Assembly (NCBI GenBank): GCA_964200185.2
Contig: CAXNAD020000154.1
Location: forward strand, 1-27,072
Direction: 5' to 3'
DNA length: 27,072 nucleotides
Source of the DNA: Choristocarpus tenellus KU-1152
Lineage: Eukaryota; Phaeophyceae
This document shows positions 22,201 to 27,072 of this stretch, piece after piece; the first letter of the stretch is position 1, and each line of letters starts with the position of its first letter. Under the pieces are notes generated by a model. It was not told the DNA's origin. It saw nothing but the letters and a program-made list of their open reading frames with translations, and searched no databases. Both the position numbers and the translations under genes were made by a program.

Positions 22201-25200
22201 CTTGTGTCTCTTCCACCTCCTGCAGTACCCATGCCTGACAATTCAAATGGGAAGGAATGTGTCATTGGTGTATCAGCATTTGACATAATGTTTATGTCCT
22301 AAGAAGTGGTGATAGTAATGCAACCTCAAGGGGAAAAGACAATGGTAATAGTAGTAAAATCCAGGGTAGCACATTGGAAAACCTCTGAGGGCTTAGAGAC
22401 ACACCAGGGGCTCCAGTACATGAGTGTTGGAGACTCTTGAGTTCTTCATCCCTGCCTCCAGAATCCTTTGGAGATATTTCACTGTACATAGGAATGGAAG
22501 CTTCCTGCCTCTTGAACTGTTGAACCAACATGGTCGGAAAGAACAGCGAGGTGAGCGATGTGGATTTTGGAGATATCCATGTGCACGTTGAGTGGGAATC
22601 ATTCAGTCTCACATGTAACCTCTACCAACACTTCCAAACAATGAACTGTCCTTCTGTAACTGCATTGAACACAAGATCTTCATCAAAGCTAAATAACCGC
22701 ACAGCAATGTTTCACATATGAAACAAATAGAAGCACAGAGTTAATCACTGTTCTTTGCTATCTGGTGGTAAGGCTTGTTTACTATTGTGTTATCTTCAAT
22801 TGATCATATGAGTAACTTTCTATGTAGTCTGCAAAAGCCAAAATAGACCCCTCACCCCCTTTTCAGAAGCTGCTAATGCCAACCAATCTGGAACGACCAC
22901 AGCCCCTGCAGGTTTTTCTCCCTCCAGTCCAGAACCAACAGTCGTCACTTCTGAAGATAACCCCTTCCCTAAACCTGAGCTACTAATGCCCTCAGCCGTG
23001 TCTGTGGCAGCAGTTGATAGTGTTAGATCTGCAGAGGGTGGGGTTAGATCTGTTGGCTCTGACTTCGGTGCCCAAGGTGGTAGTCCTTTGTTTAGCTCAC
23101 TCTCTTGCTGCATGGTTTCCTGTTTGATCCCCAGCGTGGGTGTAGCTTTGCAATGGCCATCCTTGACAGGTTGCTCCTTGGCCCAAACAGGCAAACCTCC
23201 AGAGAAGGAAGATCTATTGGATGTAGATTGTGTGGGTACAGGTGTGAGAGGCAATGGATCTGGCATATTTCCCATGTCTTCATCCTCACAGGGAGACCCA
23301 AGAGTGCCTGTGGCTACAGCCTGTGCAAGCCATCCACCAGGTGCCTTGATCTGATTATTGTTCATTTTCTCTATTGGGGCATCTGGTGCAGTAGAAGTGA
23401 AAGGGCCGGATAAAAATTGGGGGAGGTCATCTGTGAGGTGGAGGGAGAGTGAGAAGGGAAAGATGTGGAAAATAATTTGGAAAAAAGAGGATTGCACACA
23501 TAGTTTCTTGCTGCAGTAAGGTACTGAGAGAGAAGTGGAAAGAAAATCAACGATCTTTTGAGTTCCTGCAAAACCAACAGATGGATAATGTCGATGTTCT
23601 TGAAAGTACTTTATCCTGAGACAACCCCAGATACTGGGGAGATCGTTCCCAAGGAGATAGCTCGCGTGTACCACCAATATCCACACAATCACCTGTTGCA
23701 CCCTCCTCCTCTCTTTCTCCATCCTCGACATCTGGTGGAGCTCCAAACTTTCCAGATGCTATGCATTGGGTCAGCCACCCTCCTGGAACTACTGGTCGCG
23801 GTGGTTTCACTGTTGAAGATTTCTTAATAGTTGGCTGCTTCATACATACGCCAGCCAGAGATAGCCAATCCCTGTAAGTTGTCCCACCTGATCGCAGGCC
23901 AGTTGGAGAGACTCGGTGAGTGAAATTCTATTATTGAGCTGAAGAGTATTGCAGACGAGGAGACCAGCAAGGGAGTGGACCCCATCGACAGTTGACAACA
24001 GCGCAGTTGGGGTGGGCCAATGTGTTACCTGTCCAAACTTAGAGCAAGAGCTTTCAATTAAAAAAAGGGACATTGTGAGTACTAGTGAGTACTAGAATCG
24101 ACTACTGAACACGAAAACACCACTGTAAATCATGATATAGTTTAGATATTCTGGCACCATGATACTATAGCCATCAGGCATTACGAACTCCTTTCACCTA
24201 CGATGACTTGCAGATTGATATCACTGCTACTAGTGAACTGAATCATGAACAGAATAACGTCACCACTTGTAGTGCAAAATATACTCATTATATCTGACTT
24301 CAAATTGTCATCAGTTCTACTGCTTCAAACTATCAATTGTGCAACAATAGTACTTTAATCGTTGAGGTTTAATGTGATGAGTCCAACACCTATTGCCAGT
24401 ATTGCCGTCGTAGGTCAGTATCCCGAAGGAACAGGGGCACTACTAGTTTATCATGCAAAAAATAGTTTGCATAGGGTAATATGGTTAATGGAGTGGTATG
24501 CATCGAATGCAGGGAATGATAAATGGAGCAGAGCATTTGGCCAGGAAACTGCAGTGGAATGGACCTGTGGGTTACAATTATCAGTTCCACACTCCAAACC
24601 CCTTAACAAGAAATGATTCTGAAGCCTTGTATGAGACCATTCACTGTGAGGGATTCCTGGTGAGAACTCTTAGAAGGGAAGGATAGTGGACTGGAAATCC
24701 CTTTGGAAGTTGGCAAGAGGGACTATTATCCACCATCTCTTAACTTACTAGCAGCACGAAAATATATCAAGAAGGGATATCAAAATAGAAAATATATCAA
24801 GAAGGGATATCAAGAGATGGAAATGAAAGAAGATGAAATTTCTCTTTTCGCACAGGTTTGGTACATGCCCCATACCCCCCTCAGACATCTATCAGGGTCT
24901 ATATTGGTTACCACTGATTTCTGACACCAGCTCCTTGTTCTCAGATACTGCTCGCTTCACCCAGTCAAGACCTCCCATTCCCCCTGCTGGCTTCGTTTGG
25001 GCTGTCCCTTCACTGACCATCTGACCATCCTCAGCAGTGCTACCCCTTTCAAAGGCTGTTATCCAGTCCGGACTAGACACGGCGGTTATAGCTTCAGGTG
25101 TTTGTACGGGGCTCAATTCGGGCTCTGGAGCTATTGCAGGGACCGGGCAAGGGTCTTGGTTTGGAACTGGGTCTGGGACTGGGTCAGCAGCAGGGATGGA

Positions 25201-27072
25201 CCACAGCTTCGCCCATGGAGGAAACCTGGGCTTGGATGCTACTGAAGGAGTAGGTGTATCCTGTCTGTCCTCAGTCTGCGTGCCAACTGTACAATTCTTG
25301 GGATCCCGACCCCTGCCACTGCTTGAGGTGTCTTCGTCAGTATCTTCCTCCTCAACACACGGGAATCCAAGGCAACCACTTGAAACTGCAACAGATAACC
25401 ATCCCCCTGTTCCTTCAGTTTTTGTGGTTGTTTTTCCCTTCCCTACACCCCATTTGCTCTCCCCATTTGTCCCCCCCCCAGCCCTAGATCGTTTGTTCTC
25501 AATTTCACTGTTTTCTGTATTAGGGGCACCCAGGCGTCCGGCTGTCAGCCATCCACCAGGAGTGCTTGCGTTTTGGTGGTGTACACCTCTGCTACTATTC
25601 CCCTTATCATCGTTGCCAACTGCAACCATTGCACCATGTTGTCCTGAACGTATGACAGGATTAAGCCAACCCCCTACCTTGCCTGTGGCAGAGGGATCCT
25701 TTGCCCTACATCTACTCCCAACAGCTCCCGCTGTCAGTCTATCCTTCCCACCAATTCCAAGTGCTGCTGTGGACACCCAGCTGATACTGGCCTCTTTTGA
25801 GGCCGTGGTCAAGCATTCGTTCGATACTTGATCCACAATAGAGGCACCAATTCCATCCTTACTAGATGGGAGAGTGCTTGGTATATCAGAAGTCGTTGAG
25901 AAAGGCAAAGCATTGGCAGATTCTATTAATCCACACAACGGAGGTCCAGGAGGTTTGGCAATGGTGCGGGTTCCACGTGCTATCTGCTGAAGCCAATCAA
26001 GTCTTTCAGCACTTCCTCCATCAGTACTCGAAAAATGTTCAACATGGGAAGGAGTGAAGGTCTCCTGCAAAAGTAGTAGGGTGGAAAGAGGAGTTGCAAG
26101 GATTGTACTATGCTTTGAAGCATGAAGAGAGGTGGTGGGTATGCTTGTTTGAGTGCTTGCTATGGCGTGAGAACAACAAAACGATGTTTACCACTATCAT
26201 AAGAAACGTATTTACCCAATCTTGGATCCTACAGGGTACATTTATGATGGGATCTGAGATTATCATGAAAAATATAGCTGCAATAGAATATAGATGCTGA
26301 AAATATTTGAGATCAATGGCTCCTCACTCTGTTCAAGAAAAAAAAACATTGTCCACCCTCAACTCGAGTTTATCTCAGAGAAATACTGGAGAATCTATGT
26401 AGTGTATCCAGCCAGGTCTTACCAACTCCAAGTCGTTACTTATCGCTTCCTGAAAAGATGGTTCCTGAGAACAAATTTGTAGACTGCTTACATTCCCTGC
26501 AACTCATGGACAACATAGTACATTGAAATCAGTGACCTTTGAGTTGTTCCAACAAAATTTTGGGACAGAAAATATACGCTCCTTGATCATTATTGTCCAC
26601 CCTGACCTTGTGAGTTCACCAAACTGGTCAACCACCACCCCTTTCTGCCTATAAAATTTACTACTGAGAAGCAAGAAAGAACCTCACCACTTTACCGGAT
26701 GCCACATCTGTTATCCAGTCTGGCACCAAGTGTACTTCTGGCAGTATACTGGGCTGATCTGATATCCCTAGGGGTGGATGTTCCTCCAGACCACTGTCCC
26801 TGGTGCTCAAGGCGTTGGTGTCCTCCAAGGCTGAGGTATTGGCAGTTGATGGAGTCACTGGCTGTGCAGACGCTGGCTTAGGGGCCCAGGGCGGTAGCCC
26901 AGAAGATATTCCTCCCCCTTGCTCCATTGATTGCTTAGGGGCCCAAGGTGGCAGACCATCAGAGAAGGAAGACCTTCTGGGTTGATGTTCTACTATTGAA
27001 GGGGTGACTGAGCTGAACGATGGCCTGGCTGCATCACCTTCTTCATCCTCATTCTCACACGGAGCCCCAAGG
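6516..27072 (-). CDS. Large spliced gene for a tryptophan-motif repeat protein (5' end outside window)
   Basis: Gene model joined by eye from exons listed separately, running from beyond 27072 down to a TAG at 6516-6518. It encodes about 2,570 codons in the window. Every junction uses GT-AG and every phase agrees. The product is rich in Ser, Gly, Pro, Thr and acidic residues and has no predicted fold I recognise, no signal peptide in view and no membrane segment. Its distinctive feature is dozens of single tryptophans inside short repeated motifs: W1 (DW[ILV]xx[AV]), W2 (GGWLxxAVxSGxLGxP plus acid or Gln/Glu tract), W3 (RRxSLxGGxPPWAPKP) and W4 (TPPxWM). TQT sites resemble LC8 ligands. A scaffold or multivalent docking protein is an inference from this architecture; the function is unknown. 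It could in principle be two genes split in the long introns at 15260-18285 or 18611-21397. Confidence 0.8.
7290..7637 (-). other. Intron 16
   Basis: Ends GCTATACCCCAG. Nothing recognised inside. Confidence 0.65.
7638..7758 (-). CDS. Exon 16: type B module, copy 4, shortened
   Basis: 121 nt, phase 2 in, phase 0 out. It begins with the usual Arg codon but lacks the KLPPWAAKPW half. TQRLSLGEGSPPWAPKP is the intact second W3. The donor is AAG|GTGTCA. The missing half may have been lost or may lie beyond a moved acceptor. Confidence 0.82.
7759..8298 (-). other. Intron 15
   Basis: No element recognised. Ends CTACTATTCTCAG. Confidence 0.7.
8299..8684 (-). CDS. Exon 15: type A module, copy 4
   Basis: 386 nt, phase 0 in, phase 2 out. 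GLNWVEAIGKS (W1), a Ser/Lys/Asn-rich spacer, TPPRWMANLCKAKEDG (W4), and SWLSQYLASDNLGASDA with EGQDQEQTGEIA (W2, with the end of the Gln/Glu tail diverged). Only one W1, so it is a reduced copy. The donor GCCAG|GTACTG keeps the AG|GT phase 2 pattern. Confidence 0.87.
8685..9403 (-). other. Intron 14
   Basis: Its 3' end is made of family A copy 1 (8689-8941), so the acceptor region CTTTCACTCACAG is partly transposon-derived. Nothing recognised between 8942 and 9403. Confidence 0.7.
8689..8941 (+). mobile_element. Short inverted-repeat element, family A, copy 1
   Basis: 253 bp. Left end AAAGCATCTTAGAGGGTA and reversed right end AAAGTATCTCAGAGGGTA differ at two of 18 bases. TGT flanks both sides (8686-8688 and 8942-8944). 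The hairpin segment is at 8765-8806. The left flank, read on the - strand, is ACAG, the acceptor of exon 15, so the element ends four bases before the exon. Confidence 0.9.
9404..9683 (-). CDS. Exon 14: type B module, copy 3
   Basis: The acceptor ACAACTTGCAG gives phase 2 entry and an Arg codon, as in the other type B exons. TKLPPWAAKPWV and TRRPSLEGGPPPWAPKP are near-ideal W3 forms. The 3' end is uncertain: G|GTATAG at 9403-9402 gives 280 nt and phase 0, about 25 codons longer than its sisters. A poorer donor GCT|GTACCG would give the sister length and also phase 0. Confidence 0.78.
9865..10403 (-). CDS. Exon 13: type A module, copy 3
   Basis: 539 nt, phase 0 in, phase 2 out. LPDWISCVKKS, GLTWTRYSAKV, GLDWIKAACNP and SLAWIEETATG (four W1), TPPTWMVRHCSSEE (W4), then DWLSQALKFDRLGAPDA with EIQEQEQDRQ (W2, with ASGN replaced by KFDR). 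The donor GTCAG|GTGCCA. Confidence 0.9.
10404..10830 (-). other. Intron 12
   Basis: Contains a short imperfect CA repeat at about 10661-10679 and ends TTGCTTCTGCCACAG. Nothing else recognised. Confidence 0.7.
10831..11032 (-). CDS. Exon 12: type B module, copy 2
   Basis: 202 nt, phase 2 in, phase 0 out. SEFPPRAAKPW aligns with KLPPWAAKPW of the sister exons, but the Trp codon has become CGG/AGG-type Arg. ARRLSLGGGRPGWAPNP is an intact W3. The donor GAGCAG|GTGAAC is strong. Confidence 0.87.
11033..11468 (-). other. Intron 11
   Basis: No element recognised. The acceptor TTGTGCGTAG has a weak pyrimidine tract, but phase and homology support it. Confidence 0.65.
11469..12112 (-). CDS. Exon 11: type A module, copy 2
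   Basis: 644 nt, phase 0 in, phase 2 out. QTPDCIASGLGS lines up with LPDWISCVKKSELGS of exon 13 with Cys in place of Trp. Then GLEWVLVASKV, GLGWIQEIEDA and ELDWIANASKP (W1), TPLMWMGG (W4), and CEWLSRVIASGHLGAPDA with EIQEQEQDRQ (W2). The longest of the four type A exons in the repeated block. Confidence 0.9.
12113..12462 (-). other. Intron 10
   Basis: Ends with a pyrimidine-rich CCCTCCCCACCTACAG. Nothing else recognised. Confidence 0.7.
12463..12667 (-). CDS. Exon 10: type B module, copy 1
   Basis: 205 nt, phase 2 in, phase 0 out. The first base completes an Arg codon with the AG of exon 9. Then IKLPPWAAKSWV and RCPSLGGGLPAWAPQP (two W3 forms), and VETQTNQIK, another TQT site. The donor is AAG|GTGATG. 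Confidence 0.88.
12872..13253 (-). CDS. Exon 9: type A module, copy 1
   Basis: Phase 1 in, phase 2 out. GPTWLEQVVRE and QLTWLEETARR (W1), a basic stretch (RRTAKRARVKQ), HPEWMMS (W4), then CWLSQSVASGNLGSPEA with RELQEQKQDRQ (W2 with the Gln/Glu tail typical of the C-terminal half). The donor GCCAG|GTGATG has the same AG|GTG form and phase in all four type A copies. Confidence 0.9.
13254..14202 (-). other. Intron 8
   Basis: Starts GTAG, immediately followed by family A copy 2 (13940-14198), and ends CTCACTCACTGCAG. Between 13254 and 13939 I see nothing recognisable. Confidence 0.7.
13940..14198 (+). mobile_element. Short inverted-repeat element, family A, copy 2
   Basis: 259 bp. The left end AAATTATCTCAGAGGGTA and the reversed right end AAAGTATCTTAGAGGGTA differ at two of 18 bases. 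CTAC occurs on both sides (13936-13939 and 14199-14202); read on the - strand, the right copy is the GTAG of the exon 8 splice donor. The internal hairpin is at 14018-14058. Same orientation as the other two copies. Confidence 0.9.
14203..14769 (-). CDS. Exon 8: run of W3 motifs
   Basis: 567 nt, phase 1 in and out. It opens with TLSLNEGAPHLAP, a W3 in which Trp has become Leu. Then RRPSLDGGFLPWATI, IVRFPPWAPIY and SRPSLDSGLPPWAP (W3). GDGLEVIKTST looks like a W1 with Trp replaced by Val. The spacers are Ser/Thr/Pro-rich and acidic. The donor ACAG|GTAGG lies four bases from the end of a family A element. Confidence 0.85.
14770..15206 (-). other. Intron 7
   Basis: No element or motif coding recognised. 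Ends GTCACTTCACAG. Confidence 0.6.
15207..15259 (-). CDS. Exon 7: 53-nt exon with decayed W2
   Basis: Between an ACAAG acceptor and a TTCAG|GTACTT donor it codes QLSPRAVATGCSG, which lines up with the W2 form WLSQAVASGxLG but has lost the Trp. 53 nt (1+51+1) take phase 2 of exon 6 to the phase 1 needed by exon 8, with no stop. The motif likeness plus the double phase match make it credible despite its size. Confidence 0.5.
15260..18285 (-). other. Intron 6 (3.0 kb)
   Basis: The longest intron in the model. I find none of the family A or B elements, no Trp-motif coding and no RNA gene. Small frames such as 16529-16837 on + and 17121-17339 on - have no recognisable features. Confidence 0.5.
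18286..18610 (-). CDS. Exon 6: W1 start, otherwise unmotifed
   Basis: The acceptor CACAACCCAG gives HDWLHKAAESGKR (W1) at once, in the phase left by exon 5. The rest (LLRKKKMSLSSLDD, SHGGGLQEQATASWMF) has only weak likeness to the repeats. The donor CTCAG|GTGAAT ends in phase 2. Read through instead, it meets TGA at once, so this could also be the last exon of a shorter gene or isoform. Confidence 0.65.
18666..18923 (+). mobile_element. Short inverted-repeat element, family A, copy 3
   Basis: 258 bp. The termini are perfect inverted repeats over AAAGTATCTTAGAGGGTA (18 bp), extended outward as GAGTG and GACTC. TGT flanks both sides. The interior carries a hairpin-forming segment (18742-18782) and the conserved block ATTGACACTTCCTA. 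No open frame of note. This is MITE-like. It lies in intron 5, 55 bases before the acceptor of exon 6. Confidence 0.9.
19940..19995 (+). repeat. Degenerate TTAGGG-like tract
   Basis: A cluster of GGGTAAGGG, TTAAGGGTTAG, TTAGGGTTAA and GGGGTAGGGG. It resembles an interstitial telomeric repeat gone to decay, but the units are irregular and short, and a purine-rich coincidence is equally possible. Confidence 0.3.
20377..20561 (+). mobile_element. Short inverted-repeat element, family B, copy 2
   Basis: Ends with GGCTCAAAGTATCT on the left and GACCCAAAATATCT when the right end is reversed, each followed inward by a G-rich run. It is alignable with 5561-5740 throughout. TGTG occurs on both flanks and may be the target duplication. 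No coding capacity. It lies in intron 5 in the same orientation as copy 1. Confidence 0.8.
21398..22298 (-). CDS. Exon 5: duplicate of exon 2
   Basis: 901 nt, phase 0 in and phase 1 out, as exon 2. It has a (TGC)n tract coding SCCCCFCM, then GGQLTAGRFVAP, which lines up with GGWLTAGRLGAP of exon 2 but has lost the Trp. Then come GGWMAAAVTSGRLG with EEGSDDDD (W2), TASTQTGDG (LC8-like TQT site), SKPRLPPWAK (W3 core) and SLDWVNQVASR (W1). The donor CAAG|GTGAGG is strong. The N-terminal third has no clear counterpart motif beyond this alignment. Confidence 0.9.
22299..22855 (-). other. Intron 4
   Basis: Begins GTGAGG, ends CACTTCTTAG. No repeat or motif coding recognised. Confidence 0.7.
22856..23430 (-). 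CDS. Exon 4: W2, two W3, W1
   Basis: The acceptor follows a pyrimidine-rich tract ending CACCTCACAG. The protein runs GGWLAQAVATGTLGSP plus CEDEDMG (W2), NRSSFSGGLPVWAKEQ and NKGLPPWAPKS (W3), a Ser/Thr/Gly stretch, and VVVPDWLALAASEKG (W1), ending at the donor GGG|GTGAGG in phase 0. The same modules in the same order and the same end phase occur in exon 1, so the two are paralogous. Confidence 0.9.
23672..23871 (-). CDS. Exon 3: W1 then W2 with acidic tail
   Basis: The acceptor ACTTACAG is followed at once by DWLSLAG (W1), then a basic stretch (IKKSSTVKPPRP), then GGWLTQCIASGKFGAP with EDGEREEEG (W2 and acidic tail). 200 nt, phase 2 in and phase 1 out. The donor GGTG|GTACAC is chosen because the single leftover G completes the first codon of exon 4. 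Confidence 0.85.
24029..24050 (-). CDS. Candidate 22-nt microexon
   Basis: Preceded by a run of seven T and an AAAG acceptor, and followed by the strong donor ACAG|GTAACA. Its 22 nt (2+18+2) convert the phase 1 end of exon 2 to the phase 2 that exon 3 needs, with no stop. An upstream in-frame TAA means it cannot be longer on the 5' side. No repeat motif supports it, so the case is phase and splice signals alone. Confidence 0.35.
24051..24911 (-). other. Intron 2
   Basis: Contains the 30-bp tandem duplication at 24759-24813 and otherwise nothing recognised. If the 22-nt microexon at 24029-24050 is not real, the intron runs on to 23872, but then the phases of exons 2 and 3 do not match. Confidence 0.55.
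24759..24813. repeat. 30-bp tandem duplication, about 1.8 copies
   Basis: AAAATATATCAAGAAGGGAT and the following ten bases are repeated directly from 24789, with identity over 25 bases of the second unit. Intronic. It looks recent because it has no mismatch. Confidence 0.9.
24912..26064 (-). CDS. Exon 2: W1 and W2 motifs, TQT site, PPWAK
   Basis: Phase 0 start, phase 1 end, 1,153 nt. In order: RLDWLQQIARG and SISWVSTAALG (W1); GGWLNPVIRSGQHGAM (diverged W2); GGWLTAGRLGAPNTEN (shortened W2); GGWLSVAVSSGCLGFP followed by EEEDTDED (full W2); a TVGTQTEDR site like LC8 (DYNLL) ligands; SKPRFPPWAK (W3 without the RRxS); a Pro/Val/Asp stretch with repeated PDPVP; then SPDWITAFERG and GLDWVKRAVSE (W1). 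Exon 5 repeats this order from the shortened W2 onward, so the two exons are duplicates. Donor G|GTAACC is chosen by phase. A 264-codon open frame on the other strand at 25037-25831 is only its shadow. Confidence 0.9.
26065..26687 (-). other. Intron 1
   Basis: Begins GTGAGG and ends CTACTACTTTTGCAG, a good acceptor with a pyrimidine tract. No repeat element or motif coding seen inside. Confidence 0.7.
26688..27072 (-). CDS. Exon 1 of the window (partial): W2 end, two W3, one W1
   Basis: Enters from the right edge in frame after one base. It opens with LGAPCENEDEEGD, the second half of a W2 motif with its acidic tail, so the missing part of the exon should hold GGWL. Then come RRSSFSDGLPPWAPK and ISSGLPPWAPKP (two W3 motifs), a Ser/Thr/Pro-rich stretch, and VPDWITDVASGKV (W1). 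The donor is chosen as GTG|GTGAGG because it gives phase 0, which the next exon needs; GGTAAAG three codons upstream is the alternative. Its layout is the same as exon 4 at 22856-23430. Confidence 0.85.

Noticed and set aside
25037-25831. 264-codon open frame on the + strand
   Set aside because: It is antisense to exon 2, whose - strand translation carries the repeated W motifs and proper splice sites. The + reading shows no motif.
1-27072. CRISPR array, bacterial operons, tRNA or rRNA genes
   Set aside because: No regular short direct repeats with spacers, no cloverleaf-like or rRNA-like stretch noticed, and the coding is spliced and eukaryotic.

Overview
This window comes from an intron-rich eukaryotic nuclear genome. 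The evidence is GT-AG introns with pyrimidine-rich acceptors, a decayed Ty1/copia retrotransposon and short non-coding inverted-repeat transposons. There is no operon structure, Shine-Dalgarno pattern or bacterial gene. I could not place the lineage (animal, plant or alga) from sequence alone. Positions 744-753 are an assembly gap.

Layout. Bases 1-1764 are non-coding: poly-C, the gap, and an AT-rich stretch with a diverged direct repeat of about 267 bp. Bases 1765-5560 hold a dead, 3'-truncated Ty1/copia element on the + strand: gag with a zinc knuckle, a protease remnant, integrase and most of reverse transcriptase, broken by frameshifts and stops. It ends exactly where a G/C-rich short inverted-repeat element (family B) begins at 5561. 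RNase H and the 3' LTR are not visible.

From about 6.1 kb to the right edge, the - strand holds one very large spliced gene. Its 5' end lies beyond 27072. I reconstructed 16 exons, one 53-nt exon that fits well, and one possible 22-nt microexon. Their reading phases agree at every junction and give about 2,570 codons in the window. The protein matches no family I recognise. It looks largely disordered and is built from short tryptophan motifs used again and again: (W1) [LP]DW[ILV]xx[AV]; (W2) GGWLxxAVxSGxLGxP followed by an acidic or Gln/Glu-rich tract; (W3) RRxSLxGGxPPWAPKP, which contains a basophilic-kinase-like R-R-x-S core; and (W4) TPPxWM. Several TQT sites resemble dynein light chain LC8 ligands.

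The gene grew by exon duplication. On the N-terminal side the pair 27072-24912 resembles the pair 23430-21398. On the C-terminal side a two-exon module (long exon rich in W1, W4 and W2, then short W3 exon) recurs four times from 13253 to 7638, with intron phases alternating strictly 2, 0, 2, 0.

The introns carry three copies of a family of about 255 bp (family A), all in the same orientation, and one further family B copy. Two family A copies lie exactly four bases from a splice site. The retrotransposon lies downstream of the gene's apparent 3' end, or in a further intron if the last visible exon is not terminal.
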